64,000 nt of DNA from Exophiala sp. HKRS030 (lineage: Eukaryota; Ascomycota; Eurotiomycetes; Chaetothyriales; Herpotrichiellaceae), in contig JAHWDD010000004.1 of NCBI GenBank assembly GCA_023897205.1, positions 310,001-374,000 on the forward strand, in the 5' to 3' direction. A program made the position numbers and the translations under genes. A model generated the notes under the pieces. It worked only from the letters and a program-made list of their open reading frames with translations, was not told where the DNA came from and searched no databases. Below, one piece after another: positions 10,962 through 20,345 of the stretch (its first letter is position 1; the number at the start of each line of letters is the position of its first letter).

Positions 10962-11553
10962 GTGTCGAACCTCTGATTACCTAGGTAGTTAGTTAGTTAG
11001 TCACTCAGCAGAGTCGTGCGAGCACTGCTATTACGTGGGCCTTTTTGGTCTCTTGTTAATATCAAATTGTACACTGGAGAGTTCGCTGATATGTTTACTA
11101 CGTATGATGCCCTAATTAATATCCTGCACTCGGCGGCTTTATCAGTGTCATGAGTCCGTGTGGACTGATGAATGAATGAATATACATACAGTGGGAAAAG
11201 AATGGAAAAAATACCACCAAGTGAAGTAGCAAGTGAAGCAGCAAGGGCAACGGTCATTCCTCATTTCAATCGCGATGGTATCTAAAATATCCTATTCATG
11301 TGGGGACAAAAGAGACCTAAAAAAGGAGAACAAGTTTGGGTGTGGGTGTTTCGGAACTTGATGAGGTCCACCATTTCCCACTCTTCGGGGGGAAAAGACG
11401 TCTTCCTTCCTGGGGGTCTAAATCACCATGACCATTATTCATAATATGCCGTCTTGCGATAGAAGACGACTCCCACCCAGTTCTATAACAGGCAAGGGTT
11501 GACCAATGTGACATTACCCTGGTCTTCAGCTCGTGTTTGGTCGCGGAACGAAC
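10962..11553. other. Convergent 3' intergenic
   Basis: These 592 bases lie between the stops of the Clr5-domain gene (plus) and the Ser/Pro-rich gene (minus). The sequence is moderately AT-rich, with short direct repeats (tagttagttag near 10985, gaatgaatga near 11170). I see no coding signal; it should hold two 3' UTRs. Confidence 0.5.
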
Positions 11554-12678
11554 TCATCTGAAACTCCGGTCGTTGGTTCCATCGTCGTTTCCAATGGCGC
11601 TTTGAGGAGCGCTACGGAAGTGGCTTAGATCGCCGCTTCCAGTCTTGCGAAGGGCTTGTCGCATAGTCTCGATATTGATCTCACTCCCGCTGGCCAACGG
11701 GGAGCTTTGGCCCGGAAGAGGGCTCGCTGTACCTCTTGGGTGTCGATTAGGTGAGGTTTCCAAGCCTTTGACCGAGGCCGTGACACTGGTGGGTGGGGAG
11801 GTTCCAAAAGCCGCGGAAGACGTAGGCGATCGGATAGGAGATGGAGAACGTGGAGATATGAAGCCATGATGACCTGATAAATGGGCAGAATCGCGGCGTA
11901 CATCGCCGAGTTCCTGCTCGCCGTGGACGACGTCGGCGAAAGAGATGAAGCTCAATCTTCGGACATCAGTCTGATCTAAAGACCCGTAGTTGGAGGTTTC
12001 GTCTGGGTCTTGTCGGTGAGTCGAAGTGAAATCCTCGACAATGGGGGAATTTAACGAGGGCTCTTGGGCAACACCAGTAATGGTGACAGCAGCGGGCTGA
12101 TGAGTGGCATGAGTTACAATTTCCACGGTGTCAGGGTCGAGCTTCTCATTTGTAATGGCCTCTGCGGAGGCATCGAGTGCTGGTGGAATATGATTTTCCA
12201 TGATAACATGGGAGGGTAGATGAGGGGAGGTTTCGGGTAGAATGATCTCTTCCTGAACATTGCGCTCAAATATCATTGACGAGGCGGGAGATTGTGGTCG
12301 AGAATGCTGGCTGTGAAGAATGTGACCAGGAGAGCCGGGAAGGGTGGCAGATGGAATGCGATGAGGAGAGACAGACCCGCCCAATGTGTCTGCAGATCTG
12401 AGAGGAGAAGCAGGAGGCACACCAATCAAGGTTGGTTTGCCTTTTGGTGGTTGCTGTTGCTGCTGTTGTTGCTGTTGTTTTTCCTCGTCTTTCTTGTTGA
12501 ATTTCCAAAAATCTCGCTTTCTTGGTTTGGCAGAGGGGTCCGAACTGGTAGAATCTGAAGCTGCATCATGTGGGGTCTTCAAAAGAGGTGTAGCGGAATC
12601 CTTGGATTCGGCAGAAGGTGCATTACTCTTTGGAGGATTGATTACATTAATGGCATGGTCTTTAGGATCGGTAGACAT
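11554..12678 (-). CDS. Ser/Pro-rich conserved fungal protein, unknown function
   Basis: A single exon of about 374 codons from the Met at 12678, whose context (A at -3) is better than that of the in-frame Met eight codons upstream at 12702. The protein looks largely disordered: Ser, Pro and Thr rich, with a basic RKRDFWKFNKKDEEK segment followed by a Gln run (CAG/CAA-coded) and repeated SPxR/SPS motifs that look like proline-directed kinase sites. The most structured-looking segment is RRLSFISFADVVHGEQE, with a consensus-like basophilic kinase site; a second is INIETMRQALRKTGSGDLSH near the C-terminus. I have the impression that such proteins are conserved in filamentous ascomycetes but cannot name the family. 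No membrane segment or signal peptide is seen. Confidence 0.75.
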   Translation of the reverse strand: MSTDPKDHAINVINPPKSNAPSAESKDSATPLLKTPHDAASDSTSSDPSAKPRKRDFWKFNKKDEEKQQQQQQQQQPPKGKPTLIGVPPASPLRSADTLGGSVSPHRIPSATLPGSPGHILHSQHSRPQSPASSMIFERNVQEEIILPETSPHLPSHVIMENHIPPALDASAEAITNEKLDPDTVEIVTHATHQPAAVTITGVAQEPSLNSPIVEDFTSTHRQDPDETSNYGSLDQTDVRRLSFISFADVVHGEQELGDVRRDSAHLSGHHGFISPRSPSPIRSPTSSAAFGTSPPTSVTASVKGLETSPNRHPRGTASPLPGQSSPLASGSEINIETMRQALRKTGSGDLSHFRSAPQSAIGNDDGTNDRSFR

Positions 12679-14880
12679 GTTGGTCAAGCCGGCGCAAAGC
12701 ATGTGACGAGTGTAGGGACAGCGGTAGGGTAGCGGTAGGGTAGCGGGAGAGAAGGAAGAGAAGTGGTGGTGTTTTTGAGGTCAAGATGATCGTTGACGTC
12801 GTTGGTAGACAAATGCCTCAATGGTAGATGTTGATGTTGAGGAGGATGGATTGAGGGAACGGACGGAAGAGGGTCGGCGTTTTTACGACATGGTGCAGGA
12901 TGGGAAGGTGGAAATAGACTGAATTGTTAAATTCAAGGATGAATGGTAGAGTAGGTAGTAATCAGGGGTTCGTCAGGAGGAGGCGACGGGAGTGGTGACT
13001 GAGGTAGGTTGTGACTGGATCTGGATTGAACGCGCAATGGGGCCGCGCAGGCAGCGAAGGAAGTAGCTGGAATGGGTCTCGAGGTTGAGACAGTCGAGGG
13101 TGTATGTATATATAGTGGATGTTTGGATGTTTGGATGTTTGGATGTTTGGAGGTTACGAGGTTTGGAGGCCACGAGGTTTTGGGTCAGGAGGGGTAATTT
13201 GGTTGACACGAAGAGTCAGTCGGAAGTAGGTAGGAGGTAGTAGAGTGAGAAGAGTGATACAGGTTGATACAGTAGTTCGCTGGTCAACAGTTGAAGATGA
13301 GATGGCCTGTGCAACTTGAACTTGAGGAGAGATGAGAAGTCTGAGGTCTCTGGGTCAGGTGGTGGACGAGGTTGAGGTGGTTGAGGAGGTTGAAGTGGTT
13401 GAAACGTCAAGTCTGTGTGTCGATAATTGATCAATCGATGGAGAATGAGGGAAGGAAGGACGAAGAAATCCAAAGTTCGGGTTTCTTATTGGCGAGGCCA
13501 AGTTGAGGTTCCAAGATTACCCTACGTCGATCATTTACTACGGAGAACATTACAATTGTATGGCACCTATATGGTGTATATATATATTATATATATTATA
13601 TATACCTAGGTATTCTCCCAAGTCCTCAACCTTTATCCCTCTATCACCCGAGCATTCGGATCTCAACTTGAAACTGGTCACAAGGACTTTCCGAAGTCTA
13701 ACACCGAGTCGTTCACTAAGCGGCAGGCAGGCAAGGCACGGCAAATCAAGATTGGGCAGCGATGCAAAGGACGCAGAGGGACGGCCGGATCAAAGATGTG
13801 CAACGGGAATCGCACCAGAAAGTGTTGCTTGTCGAATCTTTATCCAACATCGACCATGCGGCATGACCAGACAATCATGTTACATCCAGGATTCCCCAGT
13901 CGCTGCCCAGCACCAAGTCAGAAACTCAGAGACTCAGAGACTCAGAGATTCAGGGCTCAGAGTGCCACCAAGGGTCATCAATCATTATAGCTTCTAATTA
14001 GAGTTCTCCTTACGTACCTTGGGCAGTCCGGGGCCCCTTGGCCCCTTCGGCCTCCACTTGGCACTTGAAAGATATAATAACTTGACTTGTGTTAGGGGCC
14101 ACACGGGTGGAAGCCAGATCCAGCACATCCAGATGGCTTTTGCTTTTGCTTTTTGCCTTTCTGCGACTTTTGATGCTTTGCGCTTCGACGACTTCACGTA
14201 ATAAGAGGTGTAGTGCTGGGTCACGTGGGGTTACGAGACATAATCCGTCTATGGAGGACGGAGCACAGCTTGATGGATTCACGGGCCAGTAGTGTAGTTC
14301 CTGCCAGGTTCATGCTCGCCAAATTCGGGAATTACTGTCTTTTTATGATATCTTCAATTCAATGGGTTCTCACGTCTTTCAGCACCACCAAAGCATCCAT
14401 CCCCCCGAGGTCACGATCACGATCAACGGGTGTCTTGGCGTCGTCTCCTCTAGCATATCACGTGCCAAAGGTTCTTCCCTTCCCGAGTCGCGAGTCTCGG
14501 ATCTCTAGAAGGAAGGTTTGCCGACTCTCACGCTAACCACTCTCGGTCAAGAAAAGTATCAGGTCAATTTCTCGGATTGAGAATACTGAAGCTGGCCACT
14601 TGCTCGTCACCCGTCACTCGTGCTTTACCCAGCTATCCGACCACTTCTCTCGCGGCAAGGCTCAACTGGCTCCCAAGTTCGCCTTTGCACGGTCCAGGTC
14701 CAGATCAAGATCAAAGCTACAAGACATTCACCAAGCTTTTCCACGACCCCGACGAGTCTTGCCACGATCAAGCCCGAGAGTCAAGTCTTGATCCGTCCCA
14801 AATCAAAAAGACCGCAATCAGCTTCATTTCCGCCAATTTCTTCAAGACGCTCCTTTTTGATTCCTTTCAATTCCAACACC
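12679..14880. other. Long divergent intergenic, CT-rich leader and simple repeats
   Basis: This 2.2 kb lies between two divergent starts (minus 12678, plus 14881). On the minus strand it is pyrimidine-rich, as expected of a long 5' leader for the Ser/Pro-rich gene. It contains an 8-mer tandem (ggatgttt, four copies, 13117-13148), a TA run near 13575-13605, and a 9-mer tandem of ctcagagaa type near 13920-13955. Open frames here are low-complexity and overlap each other; I support none. The frame upstream of the mL58 start stays open to 14620 but reads like leader sequence. Confidence 0.5.
13117..13148. repeat. Tandem 8-mer (ggatgttt)x4
   Basis: Four perfect head-to-tail copies of ggatgttt, followed by two looser related motifs (gaggtttgg) before 13190. 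It is a simple microsatellite in the leader region of the minus-strand gene. Confidence 0.85.
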
Positions 14881-15465
14881 ATGTACGCACTATCGACCCC
14901 TTCGTCCACCTTGTCGGCCTCTTCTCGCTTCTACAAGATCTGTGCAGAAATCCTTCATCCAACATTTATTCGACATCAGTCCTCCGCCCGAAGAACAAGA
15001 TCACGCCTGAACATCAAACCAGATGCCTCCTTCTTACCCACAAAAACCGAACAACATGATCATATCATCTTCAATCCCCCTCCCAGTATGCCCAACGTCT
15101 TTCATACCCCAAACATATTTCTACCCAAGAACGATCAAAGGAAGATTCGGAAAGACCCGTCAAAAGAACTACCTCCGCCATTACCCAAACAGTCCGAGAA
15201 ACGATATCATTTGACCGAGACAGACTTGGTCGAGATGCGATCCTTACGAGCAAAAGATCCTGACGAATGGAGTGTCAAGAAATTGGCCAAAAAGTTCGAC
15301 TGCTCTCCCGTTTTTGTCCTTTTCGTCACCGAGAAATTGGCCCCTCGAAAGAAGGAACAACAAGAAAAAGTCACGGAACTGGTCAAGTCGAGATGGAGTG
15401 AAAAGAAGAGAGTTGCTCGTGAAGATCGTCAATTGAGAAAAGAAACTTGGTATAGCGATGCTTGA
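14881..15465 (+). CDS. MRPL20: Mitochondrial large-subunit ribosomal protein mL58 (MRPL20)
   Basis: A single exon encoding 194 aa from the ATG at 14881. The N-terminus (MYALSTPSSTLSASSRFYKI) is rich in Ser, Thr and basic residues without acids, as in a mitochondrial presequence. The body matches the fungal mL58 pattern: SSARRTRSRLNIKP, DHIIFNPPPS, FHTPNIFLPKNDQRK, KRYHLTETDLVEMRSLRAKD, KKLAKKFDCSPVFV, and a basic C-terminal helix RSWSEKKR-like segment ending in WYSDA. It is a structural component of the mitochondrial 54S large subunit. The frame stays open upstream to 14620, but I take 14881 because it begins the presequence and the upstream part looks like leader DNA. Confidence 0.85.
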   Translation: MYALSTPSSTLSASSRFYKICAEILHPTFIRHQSSARRTRSRLNIKPDASFLPTKTEQHDHIIFNPPPSMPNVFHTPNIFLPKNDQRKIRKDPSKELPPPLPKQSEKRYHLTETDLVEMRSLRAKDPDEWSVKKLAKKFDCSPVFVLFVTEKLAPRKKEQQEKVTELVKSRWSEKKRVAREDRQLRKETWYSDA

Positions 15466-15795
15466 TGTAACCTTTCGCATTGCTCCTCAGACCATGTGTA
15501 ACCGAAGCTGTATCAACAATAATAGATTGGGTGCGGCGCCTTGAATTCATACTTGTAGCCATAGATATGGCCAGTTTAGAGAATGGCAGCATCACAAAGC
15601 TCATACCAAACCTGTCGACATTATTATCTCGGACTGAGGTGATATAATATCCTTGTTCGTGTGACCTCCGACAATCATTTGCCCGTGTGCGACGTTGCTG
15701 TTGGTTTTGTTAGCTTTCTGTACTTCTCCAATTCTGTCTGCGCCTGACAACCCGCACTTAACCGCCTCAAATGCTGCCTCGCCCTTCTGCAACCC
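15466..15795. other. Intergenic, DUG1 promoter
   Basis: 330 bases between two plus-strand genes; they must hold the mL58 3' end and the DUG1 promoter. No gene is seen. Confidence 0.5.
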
Positions 15796-17580
15796 ATGAT
15801 AACTTTACCGCACATGTCCACTCGAACTTTGACCCTTCGATCCTTTGCTAAACTTGCTCAGCCTCTTCTATACAGATCCAGACTTGCCTCTAGGACTGCC
15901 TTCAGACCTCTTCCTTGTCCAGCTACTGTTCGAACATACTACGGCCACATTCAAGATCACAAGATGGCTCCTCAATTAGAACCATACTTCAAAAAGTACG
16001 ATGTCTATTGTCCCATTGCTTCGTCCTCTCCTCTGACATATTTCCAGGGTCGACGAGTTGGCCGAATCCTTTATCGACAGTAAGCATTCTCTTCCTGCTC
16101 TCCCCTCCTCACCAACTACAGGCCATCGCGGGGCACTGACACTCTCCCCTCATCAGGACTACGAGAAGCCGTCGCCATTCCATCCGTTTCAGCAGATGAA
16201 GACAAGAGACCCGAGGTTGTCCGAGTAGGTCAAGAGTCAGAGCAACCACACGAACACTACACTAAACCGTGATAGATGGGCAAATTCCTCGCCGATCAAC
16301 TCAAAGCATTAGGAGCAGAAGTCGAATTGCGCGAGTTGGGCAAGCAACCACACAAGGAACACCTTGACCTACCTCCAGTCGTCATTGCACGATACGGCAA
16401 TGATCCAAACAAGCGCACAATCCTCGTTTATGGCCATTACGATGTCCAGCCCGCATTGCTGGAAGATGGGTGGGCCACCGAACCATTCAAGCTGACTGTT
16501 GACGACAAGGGTCGAATGTATGGTCGAGGGAGTACCGATGACAAAGGCCCTGTACTAGGTTGGCTCAACGCAATCGAAGCTCACCAAAAGGCAAACGTCG
16601 ACTTCCCAGTCAACCTCCTATGCTGTTTTGAGGGTATGGAAGAGTATGGATCTGAAGGTTTAGACGATTTCATCAACGTGGAAGCCAAGAAGTTCTTCAA
16701 AGATGCTGATGCAGTCTGTATCTCTGATAACTACTGGCTCGGTACCGAGAAACCCTGTCTTACTTATGGCCTCAGAGGAGTCATGTATTACTCCCTGACT
16801 GTATCTGGACCTGGTCAAGATCTTCACTCTGGTGTCTTTGGTGGAACCGCTCAAGAACCCATGACCGATCTTGTTCGTGTCCTGAGTACGCTGGTCGATG
16901 GTAACGGCAAGATTCTCATTCCAGGAGTCAACGAAATGGTTGCCCCCCTCACCGAAGAAGAGAAGGCCTTGTACGGACCCATTGCCTTCACAATGGACAA
17001 TCTGTACGAATCATTGGGTTCCAAGACAACAATCTTTGACAACAAGGAACAAACCTTGATGGCTCGATGGCGATACCCATCATTATCTTTGCACGGAATT
17101 GAAGGCGCCTTCTCAGCCCCTGGTGCCAAAACAGTCATTCCAGCCAAGGTTATTGGAAAGTTCTCCATTAGAACAGTACCTGACATGGACGGAGACAAGG
17201 TAACAGAATACGTCACCAAACATGTCGAGTCCGAGTTTGCCAAACTTGGATCCAAAAACACTGTCAGCATTGTCGAACAGCATGGTGGCAAGTGGTGGGT
17301 GGCATCGCCCAAGCACTGGAACTTTTCTGCTGCTGCCAAAGCTGTCAAGGAAGTATTCGGCGTCGATCCTGACTATACACGTGAAGGCGGCAGCATTCCT
17401 GTGACAATCACATTCGAACAGGCTACCGGAAAGAACGTTTTGTTGTTGCCTATGGGTAGCAGCACTGATGCAGCACATTCCATCAATGAGAAGCTGGACA
17501 GAAGGAACTACATCGAGGGCATCAAATTACTAGGAGCCTATCTACATTATGTAGCCGAGGAGCCAACCGGGGAGAACTAA
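15796..17580 (+). CDS. DUG1: Cys-Gly metallodipeptidase DUG1 (M20 family, CNDP2-like)
   Basis: Hydrolyses Cys-Gly released during glutathione breakdown. Four exons: introns at 15996-16047, 16080-16156 and 16225-16275 all restore phase and join KKVDELAESFIDR to LREAVAIPSVSADED. The M20 di-zinc site is complete: GHYDVQP (His), RGSTDDKGP (Asp), FEGMEEYGSEG (general base Glu and ligand Glu), ISDNYW (Asp) and SSTDAAHSINE (His). The cytosolic form would start at the Met at 15964 (MAPQLEPYFKK, good AAGATGG context), giving 478 aa. In-frame ATGs at 15796 and 15814 add 50-56 residues, rich in Arg, Ser and Leu and free of acidic residues until just before Met 15964, resembling a mitochondrial presequence. 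I list the longest form; which start is used is unknown. Confidence 0.93.
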
Positions 17581-17988
17581 TTGGCTGTTGGATGACATTG
17601 TAAGATGGATACTGCCAATGCCGATGTACCGCAACATCATGTTGAGCTACTAGAAAACCAGATATTCAGACCAAGGTTAGAAACCATGTAAGCGAATTCA
17701 GAGCGGACTCGGCAGAGAAAGCAATCAATCATCTTCCAATCGTCAAGACCCTGAATTTGGCCTCGTGTTTCCACTCTCCATAAATTTCCCCACCTTCCGC
17801 TTTCTGACCCTCACAACACTCGCTGACCACCACTTTCGACGTCACTGTGACACTCCGACTTGCATCACACAAGATTCATTCATATTCATATTCAAGGGCA
17901 TAAAACCAGGCATGCCATAGAATCCTTGAATCTCCCATCCGCACTCTTGGCTAGAACTATCCCTCTCCAAGTTCCATCCTAGCGTTGC
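17581..17988. other. Intergenic, methyltransferase promoter
   Basis: 408 bases between DUG1 and the isoaspartate methyltransferase, with a CT-rich stretch (17790-17850) typical of fungal core promoters. No gene is seen. Confidence 0.5.
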
Positions 17989-18837
17989 ATGGTGACAGTT
18001 CCGACAACCTCGGTCTCCATCCTGTTACTGAGCGCAGTCGGACTTTTCATAGCAGTGTACCACAAATCCTTCACCAACTTTCTCCCACATCTATCTCCAG
18101 AAAGTGCTTTGCCCCAGAGACCCTCCATCATGGCGTGGCGCTGCTCAGGCCGCACGAACGCAGAACTCATCAGCAACCTGTTCTCCGCAGGCCTCATCAC
18201 CGCCCCACGCGTGCGCGACGCCATGTCCTCTGTCGATCGAGCACACTACTGCCCTTCCTCCCCACTCGCGGCATACGAGGACTCTCCACAATCGATCGGG
18301 TTCAGCGCCACGATCTCAGCTCCACACATGCACGCCGCGGCGTGCGAGAGCCTCTTGAATTTCATGCCTGAGAACAAAGGCGCAAAAGTCCTCGATATCG
18401 GCAGCGGCAGTGGCTATCTCACGCATGTCCTCGCGAATATCGTCACGGGGCCGGATGGGAAAGGGGATGGGAAGGTCATTGGCATCGATCATATTCAGGG
18501 ACTGGTGGATTTGGCGAGGCAGAATATGCAGCGTAGTGAGGAGGGGAGGAGGTTGTTGGATACGGGGAAGGTTGAGTTGATTAAAGGTGATGGCCGCAAG
18601 GGGTATAAGGAGGGTGGGCCGTATGATGCCATACATGTGGGTGCGGCGGCGAGAGAGTTTCATCAGGATCTGGTCGATCAGTTGAAGAGTCCAGGAAGGA
18701 TGTTCATTCCCGTCGAGGATCAGGATAGTTGGGGGAGTCAGTGGATTTGGGTCGTTGACAAGGACGAGTCTGGCAAAGTCACCAAGAGGAAGGATATTGG
18801 CGTTAGGTATGTGCCGTTGACTGATGCACCGAGGTAG
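17989..18837 (+). CDS. Protein-L-isoaspartate O-methyltransferase
   Basis: Repairs damaged Asn/Asp residues by methylating L-isoaspartate with S-adenosylmethionine. A single exon of 282 aa. The core matches the PCMT family: MAWRCSGRTNAELISNL start, VRDAMSSVDRAHYCP, PQSIGFSATISAPHMHA (substrate loop), VLDIGSGSGYLTHVLA (SAM-binding motif I), VIGIDHIQGLVDLAR, GPYDAIHVGAAAREF and GRMFIPVED. The canonical start would be Met48 (18130). The 47-residue extension from the ATG at 17989 contains a hydrophobic run SILLLSAVGLFIAVY, which could be a membrane anchor or signal-anchor. The 3' half uses G-rich codons more than its 5' half does, but the frame is continuous. Confidence 0.92.
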   Translation: MVTVPTTSVSILLLSAVGLFIAVYHKSFTNFLPHLSPESALPQRPSIMAWRCSGRTNAELISNLFSAGLITAPRVRDAMSSVDRAHYCPSSPLAAYEDSPQSIGFSATISAPHMHAAACESLLNFMPENKGAKVLDIGSGSGYLTHVLANIVTGPDGKGDGKVIGIDHIQGLVDLARQNMQRSEEGRRLLDTGKVELIKGDGRKGYKEGGPYDAIHVGAAAREFHQDLVDQLKSPGRMFIPVEDQDSWGSQWIWVVDKDESGKVTKRKDIGVRYVPLTDAPR

Positions 18838-20345
18838 TCATCGCTGGGAGCAGGAGATGAATGGGGTTTGGCAAGGTTTCTACACATTTCCTCCCGGAAG
18901 ATCTGAAGATGCATCAACAATTGAGGGATCACCGAATAATCATTGGTCTGAATTGCCTCTGATCGCCTTATATGCATGAATATAATGAAGAATATCGAAG
19001 ACGGGGACGAAGCGACGACCACCACGACCACGACCACGACCATGAAAACCACGATGACGAACATATGAGTGCCGAACAACCCGAGACCCAGGTGTCGAGG
19101 CAAGACCAAAACCGTCTTGCACTAGTACCCGAGGCGGAAGCACCAAGGATACTGGCTGCTCCTAAACACTCTATCTCAGAAGCAGCACACCAGTTCTATG
19201 TTTGCTGAATAACACCTTCACGCCAGGCACGCTATAGGCAGCAGACATTCGTCCCAAAATAAGTGGCACATACTCTCGCCGAACGGCATAAATCCCGGCC
19301 CTTCTTCTCGTTATCGAAGAAGCAATGGTCGACACTGCATCGCAAGACAAGACGAGCAATGGAAACACTCAAGCGTGTATGAGCTTCAGCTGTATGGAGT
19401 TCCGTATATAGCCAGATCGTTCGAGGATCAGCAGCGTGTCGACCAGAGCGAGCGAGCGAGCGAGCGAGCAAGCGAGAGGGAGGGGGTGAGGTTAATGAAA
19501 GTAATGAATCTCGAATCGAGGAAATAACATTGATATACTCAAACATGAAAATTGGAAAATAATAAAATAAAATAATAAGAAAACGCTATAATTGTATATG
19601 TTGTTGGATACATATCTTTCTGTCTGTTCGCATGAGCATGAGTATAAGCATGAGCATAGTGAATTCGTAACCCTTTCGGTTTTGTTTGCACCTCGTGAGT
19701 GATGCCTTCTGCCTTCTGTCCTCCGCCGCTCTCCTCTCGACCGTGCCCGTGACCGTGATCAGTGACCAGCAACCACTCCGAAGTTCGTGCCACGGAATAT
19801 CCAGCTCTTCCTCATCATGTTCCTCTTCAGCAACTTACTTGGCGATGCTATCTCCCCCCTCCCTTCTCCCTCGCCTAGCCCAATTTTCGGTTCATCTCTG
19901 TCCCTCTATCGATATCGATCGACGATGCATGCGACCACGACCACGACAGAGACATTGCGAGAGAGAATAAGAAGAACTCACTCGGCTAGCCAGCTCGCTA
20001 GCTAGCTAGATAGATAGATAGACCTTTGGTCGAAGGCATAAGTATATCCGTGCTTTGACTTTCAAGGGGGAGGACAGTGCTGAGTTGAACAGCTTCACTC
20101 CCCATCGAGAAAGTCGTCTGCATGCGTAGATAAGAATATCGCCCTTTGATCTCGCTAGCTTTTAGGAGAGGAGTCCCCCGGGTATACCGTCGAATTCTCC
20201 CCATCTCCTAGGAACACCAACTCACCGACACGGCAAATCCCAAGACCCCGGACCCCAGACCCTAGACCCCAGACTCCGGAACACTCGATCCTCGATCCTC
20301 GTTCCTTCTCAGAACCCCCTTTCCGCCCTCCTTCGTAGGGGGTGT
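18838..20345. other. Convergent intergenic with simple repeats
   Basis: 1.5 kb between the stops of the methyltransferase (plus) and cystathionine gamma-synthase (minus), so it holds no promoter need for either. Contents: a CGACCA-type repeat near 19010-19045, a GAGC tandem at 19446-19469, an A/T-rich patch near 19555-19580, a GATA run near 20008-20022, and a loose octamer array of gaccccag type near 20242-20280. No supported gene. Confidence 0.55.
19446..19469. repeat. Tandem GAGC x6
   Basis: Six perfect tetranucleotide copies, followed by a degenerate seventh. A microsatellite in convergent intergenic DNA. Confidence 0.85.

Noticed and set aside
13503..13997. 164-codon ORF upstream of mL58
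   Set aside because: It includes a TA-repeat and Ser/Arg-rich random-looking text, with no homology; it lies in the long leader region.
14218..14232. 15-mer gggtcacgtggggtt shared with 30522-30536
   Set aside because: A shared 15-mer is expected by chance about once or twice in a window of this size, so the CACGTG core is noted but no link is claimed.
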